Part shown: positions 23,732-32,682 of the stretch, piece by piece
Position numbering within the stretch: position 1 is the stretch's first letter
Layout of the letters: each line of letters opens with the position of its first letter
Assembly: GCA_903902075.1 (NCBI GenBank)
Contig: CAIUTH010000079.1
Span: forward strand, 1 to 39,030
Direction: 5' to 3'
Length of the DNA stretch: 39,030 nucleotides
DNA from: an uncultured Alphaproteobacteria bacterium
GTDB taxonomy: Bacteria; Pseudomonadota; Alphaproteobacteria; Micropepsales; Micropepsaceae
Notes under the pieces: model-generated
The model's input: the letters and a program-made list of their open reading frames with translations, nothing else
Told to the model about the DNA's origin: nothing
Database searches by the model: none
Position numbers and translations under genes: made by a program

Positions 23732-23800
23732 AACACGTCTTGTTGTTTGGGATTGGCGGCTATTTACGCCCCAAGCAGGCTTTATTCAAGCCGGGCAGCG

Positions 23801-24055
23801 TTATTTCCGCGCCGCCGGGGCAATGCCGACGCTGACTTCTCCCCCCGGAATCGGGGCTGCCAGGGCCTTTTCGCGGGTTTCTAGGGCTGCCTTGGCCTTG
23901 GCTTTTTCATATTTGGCGAAGGGCGAGGGCAGGACCATCATCAGGATAAGAGCCAGAGTGCAGCAGGCCGCCACCGCGACGATGGCGTATTCGCCAAAGC
24001 TGGTGCGGTAGATGGGGCGAACATAGTCGTCGTCATCGGGGCCGGGTTTTTTCAT
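23801..24055 (-). CDS. Small single-TM protein of unknown function
   Basis: 84 aa, hydrophobic segment YAIVAVAACCTLALILMMVLP; 4-bp ATGA-type overlap with trmB. Confidence 0.6.
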   Translation of the reverse strand: MKKPGPDDDDYVRPIYRTSFGEYAIVAVAACCTLALILMMVLPSPFAKYEKAKAKAALETREKALAAPIPGGEVSVGIAPAARK

Positions 24056-24750
24056 GCCGCGATTTTAGCCCTTCGCGCGAAGCGGAGGAAGGTCGGCAGC
24101 CCCCGGATCGCCTTTGTTTCATAACGGGTTGGCGGCCAGTCGGCGGGCCGGCTTTTCCAGTCGGCGGGGCCTTGGGCCAGCCATTCAAAGCCGGGATGGG
24201 CCATCAACCGCTCCAGGGCATAGGGCAGATAGCTTTTGTCGTCAGTGGCAAAGCGGAGTTCCGCCCCCGGCTTGAGCACCCGGGCGAGGCTGTCCAGCAT
24301 CTCCATCTGCAGGAAACGCCGTTTGTGATGCCGGGTCTTGGGCCAAGGATCGGGGAACAGCAAAAAGAACCGCCCCAGGCTGGCATCCGGTAAGGCCTGG
24401 ATGATTTCCGACCCATCCCCTTCATAAAGCCGAACATTGTTCAGTTGTATTTCTTCCAGCTTGGTCAATAACTTGGCCATGCCCATCTGGTAGGGTTCTG
24501 CGCCGATCAGGCCGACCTGCGGATGCTGGGCCGCCTGCCAGACCAGATGCTCGCCAGCGCCAAAACCGACCTCCAGCCACACCTCCTGAACGCTGTTCGG
24601 AAACTGGCTTAGGGGGTCGGGACCCGGGGTATAGGCCAGCTCGCCTAACAGTGTTTGGCGCAAGCCCGCCTGCCGCGCCGACAGCTTGGGGCCCTTGCGC
24701 CGGCCATACAGCTTGCGCCGGTGGCTATCAGGATGATCCGGAGTGTCCAT
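24052..24750 (-). CDS. trmB: tRNA (guanine-N7-)-methyltransferase
   Basis: VWLEVGFGAGEHLVWQAAQHPQVGLIGAEPYQMGMAKLL..., FLLFPDPWPKTRHHKRRFLQ; start at MDTPDHPDSHRRKLYGRRKG. Confidence 0.95.
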   Translation of the reverse strand: MDTPDHPDSHRRKLYGRRKGPKLSARQAGLRQTLLGELAYTPGPDPLSQFPNSVQEVWLEVGFGAGEHLVWQAAQHPQVGLIGAEPYQMGMAKLLTKLEEIQLNNVRLYEGDGSEIIQALPDASLGRFFLLFPDPWPKTRHHKRRFLQMEMLDSLARVLKPGAELRFATDDKSYLPYALERLMAHPGFEWLAQGPADWKSRPADWPPTRYETKAIRGLPTFLRFARRAKIAA

Positions 24751-24754
24751 CAGG

Positions 24755-24799
24755 CCCTTTAAAGCACAACCGCCGCCCTGCGGATGCAGGACGGCGGTT
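24755..24799 (-). terminator. Terminator after metK
   Basis: On the minus strand AACCGCCGTCCTGC-ATCC-GCAGGGCGGCGGTT then GTGCTTTAAAG; long stem, weak U-tract. Confidence 0.6.
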
Positions 24800-24818
24800 G
24801 GGTATGCAAACAGACCTC

Positions 24819-26012
24819 TTACGAAAGCGCCGCCTTGATCTGGGCGGCCAGGTCGGTCTTTTCCCAGGAAAAGCCGCCATCCGCATCGGGCTCGCGACCG
24901 AAATGGCCATAAGCCGAGGTGCGGGCGAAGATGGGCTTGTTCAGGTCCAGATGCTCGCGGATGCCGCGGGGCTTCAGGTTCATCACCTGGGGCAGGATTT
25001 TTTCCAGCTTGGCTTCTTCCACATTGCCGGTGCCGTGCAGGTCGACATAGACCGACAGCGGCTCGGCCACGCCGATGGCGTAGGCGAGCTGGATGGTGCA
25101 GCGGTCGGCAAGGCCGGCGGCCACCACATTCTTGGCCAGATAGCGCGCGGCATAGGCCGCCGAGCGATCCACCTTGGTGGAGTCCTTGCCCGAGAACGCG
25201 CCGCCGCCATGCGGGGCCGCCCCGCCATAGGTGTCGACGATGATCTTGCGGCCGGTGAGGCCGCAGTCGCCGTCCGGACCGCCGATCACGAACGAGCCGG
25301 TGGGATTGATGTGCCACACGGTCTTGTCGTTGATCCATTCCTTGGGCAGCGTTTCGCGGATGTAAGGCTCCACGATGGCGCGGATGTCGGCGCTGGTCTG
25401 GCTTTCATGCGCATGCTGGGTGGACAGCACGATCTGGGTGGCTTCGACCGGCTTGCCGTTCGCATAGCGCAAGGTGACCTGCGATTTCGCGTCGGGGAGG
25501 AGAGTGGCTTCCTTGCCCGACTTGCGCACTTTGGCCAGCAATTCCAGGATTTTATGACTGTAGAACAACGGCGCCGGCATCAGCGCCGGGGTTTCGCGGC
25601 AGGCATAGCCGAACATGATGCCCTGGTCGCCCGCGCCTTCGTCCTTGTTGCCGGACGCGTCCACGCCCTGGGCGATATGCGCCGACTGGGCATGCAGCAA
25701 CACTTCGACATTGGCGTTGCGCCAATGGAAGCCTTCCTGTTCGTAACCGATATCCTTGATGGCCTTGCGCGCGACGTCTTCCACGTCACCGGCCTGCACC
25801 TTCTTGGGGCCGCGGGTTTCGCCCGCGATGATCACGCGGTTGGTGGTGCAAAGAGTTTCGCAGGCGGCGCGAATGTCCCAGGGGCTCATGCCTTCCTTGG
25901 GGCCTTCGCGGAAGAACAGATCCACCACCTCGTCGGAGATGCGGTCAGCGACCTTGTCGGGATGACCTTCCGAAACACTTTCGGAGGTGAACAGATAGTC
26001 GGAGCGCGCCAT
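24819..26012 (-). CDS. metK: S-adenosylmethionine synthase
   Basis: [49 protein letters not shown]. Confidence 0.98.
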   Translation of the reverse strand: MARSDYLFTSESVSEGHPDKVADRISDEVVDLFFREGPKEGMSPWDIRAACETLCTTNRVIIAGETRGPKKVQAGDVEDVARKAIKDIGYEQEGFHWRNANVEVLLHAQSAHIAQGVDASGNKDEGAGDQGIMFGYACRETPALMPAPLFYSHKILELLAKVRKSGKEATLLPDAKSQVTLRYANGKPVEATQIVLSTQHAHESQTSADIRAIVEPYIRETLPKEWINDKTVWHINPTGSFVIGGPDGDCGLTGRKIIVDTYGGAAPHGGGAFSGKDSTKVDRSAAYAARYLAKNVVAAGLADRCTIQLAYAIGVAEPLSVYVDLHGTGNVEEAKLEKILPQVMNLKPRGIREHLDLNKPIFARTSAYGHFGREPDADGGFSWEKTDLAAQIKAALS

Positions 26013-26071
26013 TTGGGACCCTTAACTTTTGCGGAGGGGCTTTCTTACAGGCTTTGACCGGGGGGTCAACC

Positions 26072-26095
26072 GCATATGTCAATTATGACATATGC
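26072..26095. promoter_or_regulatory. Perfect 10-bp palindrome GCATATGTCA-ATTA-TGACATATGC upstream of metK; second palindrome TTGACC-GGGG-GGTCAA at 26054-26069
   Basis: Read directly in the metK/hisB divergent intergenic region. Confidence 0.6.
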
Positions 26096-26256
26096 TTTGG
26101 CATCATATGGGATTCACGCTGGGGGAACCCCCTGCTATACAGCCTTTATTGACCCCCTCCGCCCTTCGCGCCTAACGGTGCTACGGGCACCTCCCCCGCC
26201 TGGGCGCTACCGCGCGCGCAGGGGGGGCGGGCCTGAGTTTGTTGAAAGAAGATCGC

Positions 26257-26844
26257 ATGCGCACCGCCACCGTCGAACGCAAGACCCGCGAGACCGAGAT
26301 CGCCGTCTCCCTGGACCTGGACGGGACCGGGGACAGCGACATTGATACCGGCATCGGCTTTCTGGACCATATGCTGGAGAGCTTCAGCCGCCACTCCATG
26401 ATCGACCTGAAGGTGCGCGCCACCGGCGACCTGCATGTCGATTACCACCACACCACCGAGGACACCGCGATTGTCATTGGCCAGGCGGTCAAACAGGCGC
26501 TGGGCGATTTTGCCGGCATCACCCGTTTCGGCTCGGCCCTGATCCCGATGGACGAGGCGCTGACCCGCGTGGCGCTGGACCTGTCCAACCGGCCTTACCT
26601 GATCTGGAAGGTGACCATCCCCAAGCCCAAGCTGGGGGAAATGGACACGGAGCTGTTCAAGGAATGGTTCCAGGCCTTCGCCCAGAATGCCGGGGCGTGC
26701 CTGCACATCGAAAACCTGTACGCCGACAACAGCCATCACATCGTCGAGACCTGCTTCAAGGGTCTGGCGCGGGCGCTGCGCCAGGCGATCACGGTGGATG
26801 ACAGGCTGGACGGCGCATCGCCTTCGAGCAAGGGATCGCTCTAA
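26257..26844 (+). CDS. hisB: Imidazoleglycerol-phosphate dehydratase
   Basis: [40 protein letters not shown]..., [23 protein letters not shown]. Confidence 0.97.
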   Translation: MRTATVERKTRETEIAVSLDLDGTGDSDIDTGIGFLDHMLESFSRHSMIDLKVRATGDLHVDYHHTTEDTAIVIGQAVKQALGDFAGITRFGSALIPMDEALTRVALDLSNRPYLIWKVTIPKPKLGEMDTELFKEWFQAFAQNAGACLHIENLYADNSHHIVETCFKGLARALRQAITVDDRLDGASPSSKGSL

Positions 26845-26852
26845 CCACTCTT

Positions 26853-26937
26853 CATGGCCGGGCTTGACCCGGCCATCCAGAGTCCCAAACTAAGATCGAG
26901 ACTTTGACTCTGGATGGGCGGCTCAAGGCCGCCCATG
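26853..26937. repeat. Dispersed double-hairpin palindromic repeat, copy 2
   Basis: CATGGCCGGGCTTGACCCGGCCATCCAGAG...CTCTGGATGGGCGGCTCAAGGCCGCCCATG; related to 8516-8597. Confidence 0.85.
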
Positions 26938-26949
26938 GTGATTTTTGAA

Positions 26950-27417
26950 ATGATCTCTTCTTCCACCGCCGCAGAAGTCGCGCGCGGGGTGAGCCGCCTT
27001 CTGCTCGAAGAAGGCTACTCGCCCATCCTGGAATTCACCTTGCCCAATGGACGGCGGCTGGATGTCGCCGCCATCGGCCCAGGCGGCGAGATGCTGGGGG
27101 TGGAGATCAAGGTGGCGCTGGCCGATCTGCGCGGTGACGGCAAATGGCCGGAATACCTCGATTACTGCGACCTGTTCTATTTCGCCATTCCGCCGGATTT
27201 TCCGCCCGAGCATGTGCCGCACCAGACGGGCCTGATTGTTGCCGACCGCTATGGCGGCTCGATCATCAAGGAAGCCGAGGTGCAGTCGCTGCACGCTAGC
27301 CGGCGCAAGGCCGTCACCATCAGTTTCGCGCGTTGCGCGGCGGAGCGGCTGTCGCGCAATCTGGACGCGATAGCGCTGTCACAGACGCCCGGATTGGTCA
27401 TTCCCGATGTTGAGTAA
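26950..27417 (+). CDS. mmcB: MmcB-family DNA repair protein
   Basis: STAAEVARGVSRLLLEEGYSPILEFTLPNGRRLDVAAIGPGGEMLGVEIKVALADLRGDGKWPEYLDYCDLFYFA; start could instead be ATG 26935 inside the repeat. Confidence 0.8.
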   Translation: MISSSTAAEVARGVSRLLLEEGYSPILEFTLPNGRRLDVAAIGPGGEMLGVEIKVALADLRGDGKWPEYLDYCDLFYFAIPPDFPPEHVPHQTGLIVADRYGGSIIKEAEVQSLHASRRKAVTISFARCAAERLSRNLDAIALSQTPGLVIPDVE

Positions 27418-27775
27418 AGCAGAAGCCCGCAAGATCATGTTGTCGATTCCCGGCACGGACGAGCGGCTGTGGTTCAACCAGCCTTCGGTCTTTATCCATG
27501 ACCGTTTCCTGGCCAAGACCCATCACAAGGAAGACGCCGTTACGCTGCAGGTCGGGTCGATGGAAATGCGCGACATGATGCTGGAGGCCGAACCCGGGCT
27601 TTTCTACATCACCGATCACTATCGCAAGTTCCCCTTTGTGCTGATCCGCCTGTCGGCGCTGACCAAGGCGGTGCTGAAGGACATGCTAATGGGCCGCGCC
27701 GCGCAGCTGGCCGCCATGCCGCCCATCAAGCGGCGCCCCAAGAAGGCGGCAAAGAAAAAGACGGTTAAGCGCTGA
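27407..27775 (+). CDS. MmcQ/YjbR family DNA-binding-like protein
   Basis: PGTDERLWFNQPSVFIHDRFLAKTHHKEDAVTLQVGSMEMRDMMLEAEPGLFYITDHYRKFPFVLIRL; basic C-terminal tail. Confidence 0.7.
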   Translation: MLSKAEARKIMLSIPGTDERLWFNQPSVFIHDRFLAKTHHKEDAVTLQVGSMEMRDMMLEAEPGLFYITDHYRKFPFVLIRLSALTKAVLKDMLMGRAAQLAAMPPIKRRPKKAAKKKTVKR

Positions 27776-27812
27776 GCCCAGCGGCTGGTGAAGGCTTTGC
27801 AATGTCCCGCTC

Positions 27813-28739
27813 ATGGGACGGGAAAAACGCCTTTTCACAAGCGATTTTGTGCCAGAATGGTGCGCTCTTGGCGTGCTGGCGCTGTTGGATGCCGCCTGGG
27901 CGGCCCATATCCATCTCGATTTCATCGCCGCGCCGCGAGACTTTCTGATCCTGGGATTGGCATTAAGCATCACCTTCGCGTTGCGCGCCTTCGCGGTGCG
28001 GCGCGGCGGGTTGATGGCCGAATATTTCGCGCTGACCTTGGCGGCCTCCACCGCCATCTGCGCCCTGTCCTATCTGTGCCTGGCGTCCGCCGGTCCGTTG
28101 GTGGATGCGCGACTGATGGCGATGGACCGGGCGCTGGGATTTGACTGGCTGGCCGGATACCAGTTCGTCCATGCCCATCCGGCGCTGGCGGCCCTGTTGG
28201 GCATTGCCTATGGCAGTCTTGTCTATCAGGGCCTGTATTTTGGACTGCTGCTGGGACTGATGGATGCCAAGCAGCAGTTGCGCGACATGTTCTGGCTGTT
28301 CCTGCTGACAGGCTTGCTGGCCTGCGCGGGCGCGGTGCTGTTTCCTGCGCTGGGACCATCCAAGTTCTACAATATCCAGACCGACAATGGCTTCGTGCCG
28401 GTGATGCAGCATCTGCTGTCGGGACGCGATTTGCATTTCGCACTATCCGGCATGACGGGGGTGGTGAGTTTCCCCTCCTTCCACACCGCGATGGCGCTGG
28501 CCTATTGCTGGGCCTTCCGCAAAACTGGGATCATCAGCGCCGCGATCACGAGTTTGAACATCATCATGCTGTGCGCCGTGCCATTCTTTGGCGGGCATTA
28601 CCTGGTGGACATGGTGGCGGGGGCGGCAACGATGCTGTTGGCGCTGGCGCTGCTGAAAACCGCGCCGCTGTTCGGAAGGAAGCCTATCGCGGCGAGCGCT
28701 TCGCCAGAATCCGCTGCAGCGTCCGGCGGTGCATATTGA
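27813..28739 (+). CDS. PAP2-superfamily membrane phosphatase/inositolphosphotransferase-like protein
   Basis: Multiple TM segments, VVSFPSFHTAMALAYCWAFRKT and VPFFGGHYLVDMVAGAA. Confidence 0.88.
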   Translation: MGREKRLFTSDFVPEWCALGVLALLDAAWAAHIHLDFIAAPRDFLILGLALSITFALRAFAVRRGGLMAEYFALTLAASTAICALSYLCLASAGPLVDARLMAMDRALGFDWLAGYQFVHAHPALAALLGIAYGSLVYQGLYFGLLLGLMDAKQQLRDMFWLFLLTGLLACAGAVLFPALGPSKFYNIQTDNGFVPVMQHLLSGRDLHFALSGMTGVVSFPSFHTAMALAYCWAFRKTGIISAAITSLNIIMLCAVPFFGGHYLVDMVAGAATMLLALALLKTAPLFGRKPIAASASPESAAASGGAY

Positions 28740-29214
28740 GGCGGCGCGCCGTCTCGGAAACATTGTGGCCGCACAGTTCATAGACGCGCTGGATATGTTC
28801 CCAGCGCACCCGGTCGGCCGACATGGGATTTTCCGGCGGCTTGGGCTTGGAGCCCGGCGTCGCCATCAGCGCCGCCAGGATGTCGTCGGCATCGGCGGGC
28901 TTGGGAAGGTAATCGATCGCGCCGTATTTCACGGCCGCCACGGCGGTGGCGATATTGCCGAAGCCGGTCAGCACCACCACCCGGCTTTCGGGGCGGATGG
29001 TGTGCAGGGTCTCGACCACATCGAGTCCATTGCCGTCATCCAGCTTCAGGTCGACCACGGCGTAGGCGGGCGGGGCCTCCTTGGCGCGGGCTTTGCCTTC
29101 CGCCACCGACTCCGCCTGGGTGACGGTAAAGCCGCGGGCTTCCATGGCCCGGGCCAGGCGTTCGCGCAGGGGACGGTCGTCCTCGACCAGCAGGAGAGTC
29201 TTCTCGTCACTCAT
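28684..29214 (-). CDS. regA: Redox response regulator, RegA/PrrA/ActR family
   Basis: Receiver domain plus C-terminal HTH EHIQRVYELCGHNVSETARRLNMHRRTLQRILAKRSPR. Confidence 0.92.
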   Translation of the reverse strand: MSDEKTLLLVEDDRPLRERLARAMEARGFTVTQAESVAEGKARAKEAPPAYAVVDLKLDDGNGLDVVETLHTIRPESRVVVLTGFGNIATAVAAVKYGAIDYLPKPADADDILAALMATPGSKPKPPENPMSADRVRWEHIQRVYELCGHNVSETARRLNMHRRTLQRILAKRSPR

Positions 29215-29257
29215 TATGGGGGCGCTTTAGGTCACTTTTGACAAGCGGTCAAACACT

Positions 29258-30616
29258 TCAGGTCAGTTCGGCCTGGTTCGGCGGCTGGGGCCCGTCAATG
29301 ACCCCGCGCGCCCAGCGCATGGAAACCTGCGCCCCGCCTGCTTGCGGGTTCTCGGCCTTAACCACCCCGCCGGTCTGTTCCAGCAGGACCTTGGCGATAA
29401 AAAAGCCAAGCCCCATGCCTTCATGCTCATCCAGGGAACCCTGGGGGCCCATTTCATTCTCGCCCAGGGCGTTACGGCCCGGCCGCGAGGTGATGTAGGG
29501 CTCCCCCAAGGTGACGAAGATTTCGGGCGCAAAGCCCGGCCCATCATCGGCCACGGAAATATGCAGGAACTGATCGTCCCAGCGGGCATCCACCGCCACC
29601 AGAGAATGGGCGAAGTCGGCGGCATTCTCGATGAGGTTGCTGAGGCCATGCAGCAGCTCGGGCGCCCGCCACACCTGGGGCACCGCACTGTCGGCCGATG
29701 GCGGGGTGATGGTGACGCGGATCTCGATGTCCTCGCCGCGATGGGCGGAGACCACGTCATCCAGAAAGGGGCCCAATGGCAGACGGGCGGTGGCGCCCAG
29801 CATGGCCTCTTCGGGATTGGCCAGTCGCGCGATGATGGTGCGGCAACGCTCGGCCTGCTCGCGCAGCAGCTTGACGTCTTCAACATCGGTTGAGCCGGGC
29901 GGCAAGGAGCGTTCCAGTTCCCGCGCCACCACTGCGATGGTGCCCAGCGGCGTGCCCAGTTCATGCGCCGCCGCCGTGGCCAGTGCGCCCAGCGCCGCAA
30001 GACGATGTTCGCGCGACAGAGCAAGCTGGGTGGCGGCCAGGCCCGCCGACATGCGCGAAGACTCCGACGCGATGCGCCACGCGTAGACGGAGGTAAAGCC
30101 GATGCCGATCACCAGCGCCGTCCAGATGCCCGCCTGGTAAAGCTGGGGCAGCAGCAGCGCCTCGCCTTCGGGCCAGGGCAGCGGCTTGTGCACCACCGCG
30201 ATCAGCGACACCGAGGCAAAGGCAATGAAGGCCAGAATCAGGACATTGCCCAGGTTGAGGGTGGCCGCCGCGATCACCACCGGGGCCACGAACATCAGGG
30301 CGAAGGGATTGGCGATGCCGCCGGTCAGATACAGCAGCGCCGCCAGCTGCAACACGTCGAAGGCGAGATAGAAGGTGGCTTCGCGGTTGGTCAAGCGGTG
30401 CGACGGCGCATAGCGCAAGGCCAGCGCGATATTCAGCGCGGCGCTGACCGCGATGGCGATGGTGCAATACAGAATAGGCAGGCTGTAGCCCAGCGCGAAA
30501 TAGACCAGGAACAGGGCCGCCGACTGGCCGGCAATGGCCAGCCAGCGCAGGTTCGACAGGGTGCGCAGCCGCACCCGGCCGCCGGCGCCCACGCTCTGGG
30601 CGAAACCCCGTGCCAT
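29258..30616 (-). CDS. regB: Redox sensor histidine kinase, RegB/PrrB/ActS family
   Basis: GGIANPF quinone-site motif, H-box AAAHELGTPLGTIAVVARELER, Cys in EQAERCRTIIARL; start uncertain (30616, or further upstream to 30688). Confidence 0.9.
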   Translation of the reverse strand: MARGFAQSVGAGGRVRLRTLSNLRWLAIAGQSAALFLVYFALGYSLPILYCTIAIAVSAALNIALALRYAPSHRLTNREATFYLAFDVLQLAALLYLTGGIANPFALMFVAPVVIAAATLNLGNVLILAFIAFASVSLIAVVHKPLPWPEGEALLLPQLYQAGIWTALVIGIGFTSVYAWRIASESSRMSAGLAATQLALSREHRLAALGALATAAAHELGTPLGTIAVVARELERSLPPGSTDVEDVKLLREQAERCRTIIARLANPEEAMLGATARLPLGPFLDDVVSAHRGEDIEIRVTITPPSADSAVPQVWRAPELLHGLSNLIENAADFAHSLVAVDARWDDQFLHISVADDGPGFAPEIFVTLGEPYITSRPGRNALGENEMGPQGSLDEHEGMGLGFFIAKVLLEQTGGVVKAENPQAGGAQVSMRWARGVIDGPQPPNQAELT

Positions 30617-30674
30617 GTCGTTGCGCGCCAAAAGTGACTTCCCTGTTTTGCGTAACGGGATTAGAGCATTGCCC

Positions 30675-31274
30675 ATGTTGCGCAACAAGCAAGCCCTGCT
30701 CCCCTATCTGCTGCTGGTCGCGGCGCTGGCCGGCGGCCTTTTGTGGCATGAGAGCGAGAATGTGCCCGGGCTGGGCAAGAGTGTGGTGACCGGCCAGGCC
30801 GATGTCGGCGGACCGTTCAAGCTGATCGACCAGACCGGCAAGACCGTGACCGATGCCGACTATCGGGGGCGCTACATGCTGATCTATTTCGGCTACAGCT
30901 TCTGTCCCGATGTCTGCCCCACCACCCTGGCGGTGATGGCCCAGGCGCTGGACAAGCTGGGCGGCGATGCGCGGCGCGTAACGCCGGTCTTCATCACCAT
31001 CGATCCTGAGCGAGACACGTCCCAGGTGCTGGCCGATTACATGAAAGCCTTCGGCCCCAGCTTTGTCGGCCTGACCGGCAGCGTCGATGCCATCAAAGAT
31101 GTCGAGAAGAAGTACCGCGTCTATGCCGTGAAGAAGCCTTTGGAAAAGGGCGCCTACGGCATGGATCATTCATCGGTGCTGTACCTGATGGGCCCGAACG
31201 GCAAGTTGATCAGCTTCTATGATGAAGCGATCTCGCCGGATCAGCTGGCGAAAGAGTTGCGCCAAAAAATCTAA
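30675..31274 (+). CDS. SCO1/SenC family copper chaperone
   Basis: [56 protein letters not shown]. Confidence 0.95.
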   Translation: MLRNKQALLPYLLLVAALAGGLLWHESENVPGLGKSVVTGQADVGGPFKLIDQTGKTVTDADYRGRYMLIYFGYSFCPDVCPTTLAVMAQALDKLGGDARRVTPVFITIDPERDTSQVLADYMKAFGPSFVGLTGSVDAIKDVEKKYRVYAVKKPLEKGAYGMDHSSVLYLMGPNGKLISFYDEAISPDQLAKELRQKI

Positions 31275-32158
31275 AGTGCGGTCGGCAGCGGCAGATTGTT
31301 CTGCGAGCAGGCGGCGATCAGCGTGTTGTGCATCAGGCAGACAATCGTCATGGCGCCGACGCCGCCGGGCACCGGGGTGATGGCGCCCGCGATTTCTTTC
31401 GCCGCTTCGTAATCCACGTCACCAACCAGTTTGGTTTTGCCGTCGCCCGCATCGACGCGATTGATGCCGACATCGATCACAACCGCCCCGGGCTTGACCC
31501 AGTCGGCCTTGACGAATTCCGGCTTACCGATTGCGGCGACCAATATATCGGCGCGGCGCGCCAGCCCCGGCAGATCCTTGGACCGCGAATGGGCCATGGT
31601 GACAGTGGCGTTGGCGGCCAGCAACAATTGCGCCGCGGGCTTCCCAAACAACAGCGAGCGGCCAATCACCAGCGCCTCTTTGCCCGTGATGTCGCCCATA
31701 TATTCCTTCAGCAGCAGCATCACGCCCGATGGCGTGCAGCTGACCAGATGGGCGCGGCACGACAACAGCAGGCCGGCATTCTTGGGCGTCAGTGCATCCA
31801 CGTCCTTGGCGGGGTCCAGCACATCCAGCACCGCGTTTTCGTCCAGATGCTTTGGCAGCGGCAACTGCACCAGGATGCCGTGCACCGAAGGATCGGCGGA
31901 CAGCGCCTTCACCCGGGCGATCAGTTCGTCCTGGCTGACATCGGCGGGCAGTTCGACATGCACCGACTTGAAGCCGATCGCCTCGGCGGTCTTGCGCTTG
32001 TTCTTGACGTAAACTTCCGACGCCGGATCGCTGCCCACCAGCACGGTGGCAAGCCCTGGTTGCAAGCCATGTTTGGCTTTCAGTTCGGCGGTATAGGCGG
32101 CGATCTTTTCGCGCAGCTTTGCGGCGCTGGCCTTGCCGTCAATGACCGTGCCCACCAT
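31271..32158 (-). CDS. folD: Bifunctional methylenetetrahydrofolate dehydrogenase/cyclohydrolase
   Basis: [72 protein letters not shown]. Confidence 0.97.
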   Translation of the reverse strand: MVGTVIDGKASAAKLREKIAAYTAELKAKHGLQPGLATVLVGSDPASEVYVKNKRKTAEAIGFKSVHVELPADVSQDELIARVKALSADPSVHGILVQLPLPKHLDENAVLDVLDPAKDVDALTPKNAGLLLSCRAHLVSCTPSGVMLLLKEYMGDITGKEALVIGRSLLFGKPAAQLLLAANATVTMAHSRSKDLPGLARRADILVAAIGKPEFVKADWVKPGAVVIDVGINRVDAGDGKTKLVGDVDYEAAKEIAGAITPVPGGVGAMTIVCLMHNTLIAACSQNNLPLPTAL

Positions 32159-32161
32159 CGC

Positions 32162-32461
32162 TTATAATCCGTAGCGGAACGACGCCCAGGTGATCGAGTA
32201 TTGCAGGAACCAGATGATCACAAAGACGATGATGGGCGACAGGTCCAAGCCGCCGATTGCCGGCACCACCTTGCGGATGGGACGGAATACCGGCTCGGTC
32301 AGGGCGATCAGGATGCGCAACAGGGTGCGGACAAACTGGTTGTACTGGTTGATGACATTGAAGGCCGTCAGCCAGGACACGATCACCGCGGCGATCACGA
32401 TCCACTTGTAGATTTCCAGCACTTCGATCAGCAGGGCGGCGATGGGGTTCAGCATAGGCAA
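32162..32461 (-). CDS. YggT family membrane protein
   Basis: YKWIVIAAVIVSWLTAFNVINQYNQFVRTLLRILIALTEPVFRPIRKVVPAIGGLDLSPIIVF. Confidence 0.92.
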   Translation of the reverse strand: MPMLNPIAALLIEVLEIYKWIVIAAVIVSWLTAFNVINQYNQFVRTLLRILIALTEPVFRPIRKVVPAIGGLDLSPIIVFVIIWFLQYSITWASFRYGL

Positions 32462-32574
32462 CCTTGTACCGGGGGGAACCGTGCCGGAAAAGCCCGAAAA
32501 TCAGGGCCGCTTGACAGGGGAAAGGCCTGATCCCTACAAACCCGCCTCCCCGGCGCAGCTGGGGCGACCGGTTC

Positions 32575-32650
32575 GGGGCTGTAGCTCAGTTGGGAGAGCG
32601 CCTCGTTCGCAATGAGGAGGTCAGCGGTTCGATTCCGCTCAGCTCCACCA
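32575..32650 (+). tRNA. tRNA-Ala (anticodon CGC), CCA encoded
   Basis: Complete cloverleaf GGGGCTG-TA-GCTC...CCTCG-TTCGCAA-TGAGG...AGCGG-TTCGATT-CCGCT-CAGCTCC-ACCA. Confidence 0.95.
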
Positions 32651-32665
32651 TCCCTTCGGGGATGG
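32648..32665. terminator. Hairpin CCATCCC-TTCG-GGGATGG overlapping the tRNA CCA end
   Basis: 7-bp stem with UUCG loop, starting within the encoded CCA. Confidence 0.5.
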
Positions 32666-32682
32666 GTGTTCCGAACCGAAAC

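Noticed and set aside
26013-26240. SAM-type riboswitch upstream of metK
   Set aside because: I could not fit SAM-II or SAM/SAH riboswitch conserved cores; the visible structure is symmetric palindromes more like protein operators. A covariance search would decide.
26150-26240. CCCCCTCCG...CACCTCCCCC...GGGGGGGCGGG stretch resembling a degraded dispersed repeat, with a short match (GACCCCCTCCG) near 34431
   Set aside because: Only a short shared string and imperfect pairing; not enough to call a repeat family from this window.
31485-31505. GGGCTTGACCC inside folD resembling an arm of the double-hairpin repeat
   Set aside because: Lies in conserved folD coding sequence and lacks the flanking CATG/ATCCAGAG arms.
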